The notes beneath the pieces are model-generated. The model did no database searches, was not told the DNA's origin, and was given only the letters and a program-made list of their open reading frames with translations. A DNA stretch of 8,739 nt from Parachlamydiaceae bacterium (lineage in GTDB: Bacteria > Chlamydiota > Chlamydiia > Chlamydiales > Parachlamydiaceae): NCBI GenBank assembly GCA_030679615.1, contig JAUXSJ010000230.1, positions 1 through 8,739 on the forward strand. Reading direction: 5' to 3'. The position numbers and the translations under genes were made by a program. Below, one piece after another: positions 4,769 to 8,739 of the stretch. The first letter of the stretch is position 1; each line of letters opens with the position of its first letter.

Positions 4769-7543
4769 TCATGTTGATTCTTCAATGATTAATCCTGTAG
4801 GCAAATGATCTCCAAACAGCTCATCTTGCTCATTAACTGACAATAAATGAACCTCTAACAACCATTTTTCTAATTCCTTATTTGGATAACAATTCAAAAT
4901 TTTTTGAATCGTCTCTTCAGAAAGATTGAGTTCTCGATGGTCTGTTTTTCTTGCTAATTGAGAAAATACAAAAACAAAGGAATCCATTTGCTCTTCTTTT
5001 CTTTTACATTGAAGAAGCGTTTCAATCCATCGTGTACAAATTTCTTTTGGAATGACTTGACCAGCTGAACCATATAATAATTGTCTTGATCCAATTCTTG
5101 CTAATGCCCAAAAATCACATGCAAGACCCTCTTGACGTTTAATGCGATCAATAATCGCTTCCCCTAATTTCACCTTAAATGGAATATCCAATCTTTCTAA
5201 TGAGGCTATCATACGGATTTTTTCAGAATATAAATAGGCCTCATTTTTCCTTTTTACTTCAATTTTTCCACTTTTTTTCTCAATCACTAAAGGAAACCAT
5301 TCGCCTGCAATTTGCATTTGCTGACCTTTGTTTAACCCACCTGAAATACGTCTAAAACATATGCACAATTGTATCAATAAATCATTGGATTTAGAGGATT
5401 TTAATTCTGAAAGAATGGTTTTCCATAATTCTTTTATTCGAAAATCATCTAAGGCAAATCCATATCCTGGTCTCAATAAAAAACCAGCTAAATTCCACCA
5501 CCGCACTTCATGTTCCATTGTCAACTTTCGCTGCTGGGCTAATTTTAACAAGACATCTGACAATTCTCTAAGAATGCTTGGTCCCCATTCATAGCGAGTC
5601 AATTGAATTTCTTTTTCAATTTTTTCAATGATTTGAGAAGGTTTAAATGAAGAATGAGTTTGAAACAAGTCTTCTATCATTTTTTTAGAGGGAAGTAAAA
5701 ATCCTTTTTCAAAAGTCTGATCATTCGACGAAAATGAATTTTTTAATACTGATGCATCCTGAACATTTGATTTTAATTGGAATTCTAAATTCCAACGATG
5801 TTCGCTTATTTGAGATTCTAACCAGAATTCGATCGTCCCAATCTCAGTTAAACGTATTCCCAATCGAACAGGCAATAAAGGCTCTGGATCTTTCCCTTGC
5901 CCACGTCCATATCTCAATATTGTTTGAATGGGGGGTAATGATTGAATTTCATTCGCATCAATCAAAACCATTTCGCCTTGTTGGTCATTTAAACGCACAT
6001 GAGATGTCATTAATTGAAATGTAACAGGCGTATTCGCTCTTAGTGAAAAAACTTTCTCAGGATGATAAATATCCCCTTCCTGAGAACCTCTAGGAAGTAA
6101 AGTTAAGGCTTTGTTGATGACTTGATTTTCATTTTCTTTAACATCCACTTTCAAATAATAAGATCGAGGGGACCCTCCCCGGATTCCTACGCCAAAGCCA
6201 CGACGAACTTTACCATAGTAAGCTGCTCCTTTAGCAACAGCTAAATCAAGACTTTCTGAAGTGAGTTGCTTCAATGATGTAGATGGAAACCAAGTCATCA
6301 AATTTTCATAAATTGATTTTTGAAAACTTTCAGGTTTAAGTGTTCCCCCATTAAAAAGAAGATAATTAATCCCCTGACCTTTATCTAAAAAATGAGATTG
6401 TTTAAGAAAGTAAGCCAAATGCTTAATAATAGAAGGCTCATCTTCATATGGAAGACCCATTGTGCGAAAACCGCGTGTCTTTTTTAATTTCAATGCCTCT
6501 TCAAGGGAATATTTTCCAAAAAAGCCTTCAAGAATCAAGGATTCAATTTCTGATTGTGTAATCGAAGTCGTCAAACTCCCTTTGATCACAGAAGAACCAG
6601 TCCCTTGCAAAACGATTGTTTTAATCGCTTCTTTGTCTTCAGTGTGAAGAAGTTCTTCCTTAGCTTTTCGCGCCTCAGCGATTAATTGTAACCATTGTGA
6701 CGAACTCAAGGCTGTTTCTTCTTTTTCTTTTATTCGCTTTTCAAGAAAATAAGCAATCGTCACATCAATGTTATCTCCACCAAGGAGCAAGTGGTCGCCC
6801 ACATTCACGCGTTGAAAAGATAACTCTTGATTTTGTTGAACAACTTCAATCAAGCTAAAGTCTGTTGTTCCACCGCCAACATCGCAAACAAGAATGAATT
6901 CACCCGCTTTAAATACCTTTTTCCATTCCTGTTCATGTTTTGAAATCCAACTATAAAAAGCAGCTTGCGGCTCTTCAATAAGAGTCACATGCAAAAGACC
7001 TGCTTTTTGTGCAGCCTCTATAGTTAAAGATCTTGCCACTTCATCAAAAGATGCCGGTACCGTCAAAATCACTTCTTGTTCTTCTAAAACAAGATTTGGA
7101 TTACCTTTTGACATGAGATGATTCCAGGCATCTCTTAAATGAGATAAATAAGCCGTTGAAGCCTCTACCGGACTTAATCGATGAGAAACATCAGCTGCTT
7201 CAATGGGGAGAATTTTATCGCGACGATTGGCTGCTACATTACATAACCAACTCTTTGCAGATTGAATCAAACGAGAAGGAATGCGTGCCCCTTCTTGCTT
7301 GGCCAATTTACCAACAAATTTTACCGTTTCTTCTTTCCAGGGTAATTGAAGAGAACCCTTTGGCCATTCTCCAGAAGCTGTCAAATAACAAAAAGAGGGT
7401 AGGACTTGAAGGGATTCTACTTTTCCTTGAGAAGAAAGTTGTGGAATAGAAAAAAGATGAATAGGAAGCGAAGGCTGCTCCGTATCAACAAAAGTTAAAG
7501 CACAATTTGTTGTTCCAAGATCTATTCCAACTATATAGCGCAT
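4769..7543 (-). CDS. Hsp70 (DnaK)-family protein with large C-terminal extension
   Basis: 924 residues, much longer than DnaK (about 640). The N-terminal actin-like ATPase spans about 1-450. It shows phosphate-1 GIDLGTTN (6-13), SAKSWL (95-100) around the likely equivalent of the DnaK catalytic lysine, VPASFDEVARS (162-172), IEEPQAAFYSW (189-199), phosphate-2 CDVGGGTTDFSLIEV (220-234), GGDNID (255-260) and an adenosine-type loop LLFNGGTLKP (395-404). After it comes a beta-rich segment (about 455-595) containing LLPRGSQEGD and FSLRANTPVTF, then a mainly helical C-terminal part (about 640-915). This plan fits the Hsp70 proteins carrying a DUF3731-type C-terminus. No J-domain partner, GrpE or EEVD-like tail is visible, and the client is unknown. 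The ATG shares its A with the ald stop (TAATG), implying translational coupling; a GAGG at 7560-7557 lies rather far upstream. It is not the main DnaK. Confidence 0.9.
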   Translation of the reverse strand: MRYIVGIDLGTTNCALTFVDTEQPSLPIHLFSIPQLSSQGKVESLQVLPSFCYLTASGEWPKGSLQLPWKEETVKFVGKLAKQEGARIPSRLIQSAKSWLCNVAANRRDKILPIEAADVSHRLSPVEASTAYLSHLRDAWNHLMSKGNPNLVLEEQEVILTVPASFDEVARSLTIEAAQKAGLLHVTLIEEPQAAFYSWISKHEQEWKKVFKAGEFILVCDVGGGTTDFSLIEVVQQNQELSFQRVNVGDHLLLGGDNIDVTIAYFLEKRIKEKEETALSSSQWLQLIAEARKAKEELLHTEDKEAIKTIVLQGTGSSVIKGSLTTSITQSEIESLILEGFFGKYSLEEALKLKKTRGFRTMGLPYEDEPSIIKHLAYFLKQSHFLDKGQGINYLLFNGGTLKPESFQKSIYENLMTWFPSTSLKQLTSESLDLAVAKGAAYYGKVRRGFGVGIRGGSPRSYYLKVDVKENENQVINKALTLLPRGSQEGDIYHPEKVFSLRANTPVTFQLMTSHVRLNDQQGEMVLIDANEIQSLPPIQTILRYGRGQGKDPEPLLPVRLGIRLTEIGTIEFWLESQISEHRWNLEFQLKSNVQDASVLKNSFSSNDQTFEKGFLLPSKKMIEDLFQTHSSFKPSQIIEKIEKEIQLTRYEWGPSILRELSDVLLKLAQQRKLTMEHEVRWWNLAGFLLRPGYGFALDDFRIKELWKTILSELKSSKSNDLLIQLCICFRRISGGLNKGQQMQIAGEWFPLVIEKKSGKIEVKRKNEAYLYSEKIRMIASLERLDIPFKVKLGEAIIDRIKRQEGLACDFWALARIGSRQLLYGSAGQVIPKEICTRWIETLLQCKRKEEQMDSFVFVFSQLARKTDHRELNLSEETIQKILNCYPNKELEKWLLEVHLLSVNEQDELFGDHLPTGLIIEEST

Positions 7544-8655
7544 TATTTTAACATTACCTCAGCAGGTACATACTCGTACCCTAAATCGTGAGCAACAAAT
7601 TCGTTTGTCACTTTTCCATCACAAACATTAAGTCCTTCTCGTAATCCTGGATGATCTCTTAAGGCGTTTATCCATCCTTTATTCGCAATCATCAATGCAT
7701 AGTTAGCTGTCGCATTTGTCAATGCTTCAGTTGAAGTTCTTGCACACGCTCCCGGCATATTCGTCACGCAATAATGTATAACTCCATCAACAACATAAGT
7801 TGGATGTGCATGAGATGTAGGCTTAGAAGTTTCTGAACAACCCCCTTGATCAATGGCCACATCAACAAACACCGAACCTGGGCTCATTTTTTTAATCATT
7901 TCATGAGTAACAAGCTTTGGAGCTGTTTTTCCTGGAATCAAAACTGAACCGACAACAAGGTCTGATTCAATTAAACTTTTTTCAATATTCGATGGAGACG
8001 AATAAAGTGTTTTTAAACGTGGACCAAATAAAGAATCTAACATTCTTAATCGGGATAAATCTCGATCAATAATCGTTACATCTGCCCCAAGACCCAAAGC
8101 CATTCGCGCTGATTCAGTCCCTACAATTCCACCGCCGATAACAGTCACTTTTGCTGGAAGCACTCCTGGAACTCCGCCTAACAAGACACCTTTTCCTCCA
8201 TTGTTTAATTGCAAACTCGTTGCCCCCACTTGAATGGCAATGCGTCCAGCAATTTCACTCATTGGAATGAGCAAAGGAAGTCTACCATGAGCATCTGTCA
8301 CAGTCTCATAAGCAATAGCAACAACTTTGCTATCGACTAATTGTTTTGTTTGAATTGGATCTGGTGCAAGATGAAGATAACAAAATAAAATTTGACCTTT
8401 TTTTAATAAAGGATACTCACTTTCTTGAGGCTCTTTTACTTTAATGATCATTTCTGCTTCGTAAACTTCTTTGGCCGTCTGTACAATTTTAGCACCAGCC
8501 GCAATGAATAAATCATCTGAAAAACCAATGGACTGACCAGCCATAGTCTGCACTAACACTTGATGTCCTGCTGAAACTAATGAATTAACATAACTCGGCG
8601 TTGCTCCCATTCGATATTCATGATTCTTCACTTCTTTTGGGATTCCAATAATCAT
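7543..8655 (-). CDS. ald: Alanine dehydrogenase
   Basis: A cytoplasmic NAD-dependent enzyme that interconverts L-alanine and pyruvate plus ammonia. Its 370 residues match the family. Visible functional residues, by correspondence with characterised enzymes, are R15 (NHEYR), K74 (IKVKEP), H95 (CYLHLAPD) and D269 (DVAIDQGG). The Rossmann NAD site is VIGGGIVGTESARMALGLGADV (split about 172-193), with the following acidic D197 in IIDRD. The C-terminal signature TNMPGACARTSTEALTNAT (298-316) is intact, so the enzyme is probably active. The ATG at 8655 follows AAGGTGG at 8668-8662 with 6-nt spacing. It is the first visible gene of the - strand cluster and overlaps the next gene by one base. Pyridine-nucleotide transhydrogenase subunit alpha is a relative, but length and motifs favour Ald. 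Confidence 0.96.
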   Translation of the reverse strand: MIIGIPKEVKNHEYRMGATPSYVNSLVSAGHQVLVQTMAGQSIGFSDDLFIAAGAKIVQTAKEVYEAEMIIKVKEPQESEYPLLKKGQILFCYLHLAPDPIQTKQLVDSKVVAIAYETVTDAHGRLPLLIPMSEIAGRIAIQVGATSLQLNNGGKGVLLGGVPGVLPAKVTVIGGGIVGTESARMALGLGADVTIIDRDLSRLRMLDSLFGPRLKTLYSSPSNIEKSLIESDLVVGSVLIPGKTAPKLVTHEMIKKMSPGSVFVDVAIDQGGCSETSKPTSHAHPTYVVDGVIHYCVTNMPGACARTSTEALTNATANYALMIANKGWINALRDHPGLREGLNVCDGKVTNEFVAHDLGYEYVPAEVMLK

Positions 8656-8661
8656 TATTTA

Positions 8662-8668
8662 CCACCTT
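8662..8668 (-). promoter_or_regulatory. Shine-Dalgarno of ald (AAGGTGG)
   Basis: A good ribosome binding site 6 nt upstream of the ATG at 8655, confirming that start. Sequence from 8669 to the window edge is non-coding as far as I can see. It is AT-rich near the gene and should hold the ald promoter, but I cannot pick a convincing -35/-10 pair. Confidence 0.75.
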
Positions 8669-8739
8669 AGTTTTTATAAATGTTTAATAAAATTGTAATG
8701 GACAGAGGCGTTTTCAGGCCAGGAGAAAAATACTTTGTT

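Overview
The window most likely comes from an AT-rich, host-associated bacterium, and my best guess is an amoeba-associated (environmental) member of the Chlamydiae. This rests on three points. The ribosome recycling factor and UMP kinase share recognisable sequence blocks with chlamydial proteins. A long ankyrin-repeat protein with an N-terminal hydrophobic region sits on the left. The left third is loosely packed, with decaying paralogues and palindromic repeats. The assignment is inferred from remembered families, not from a search, and another intracellular lineage is possible.

Layout. The left part (1-3142) is an accessory region read on the + strand. It starts with a 564-residue ankyrin-repeat protein (9-1703). 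A gene-free block of about 675 bp (1704-2378) follows, dominated by an imperfect inverted repeat with arms of about 136 and 140 nt at 1866-2001 and 2081-2220. Smaller palindromes and direct repeats lie inside and around it. Next come two tandem paralogues of an unrecognised small protein with beta-strand-rich repeats: 2379-2738 is intact and 2728-3142 is broken by a frameshift next to a run of seven A.

The right part (3188-8655) is read entirely on the - strand and holds conserved genes. In transcription order these are ald (alanine dehydrogenase), a 924-residue Hsp70-like protein whose start overlaps the ald stop (TAATG), pyrH (UMP kinase), frr (ribosome recycling factor), tRNA-Glu(TTC) and tRNA-Lys(TTT). 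Spacing from ald through frr is tight (overlap, 36 nt, 17 nt), so one transcript is plausible. The - strand genes converge on the + strand accessory region just left of the tRNA pair.

Functionally, pyrH and frr are core nucleotide and translation genes that in many bacteria follow rpsB-tsf. Here the upstream neighbours are instead an Hsp70-like chaperone of unknown client and a catabolic alanine dehydrogenase. The best candidates for something undescribed are the long inverted-repeat element at 1866-2220, the small beta-rich paralogue family beside it, and the membrane-anchored ankyrin protein. No CRISPR array, transposase, integrase or recognisable defence or secretion machinery was seen.
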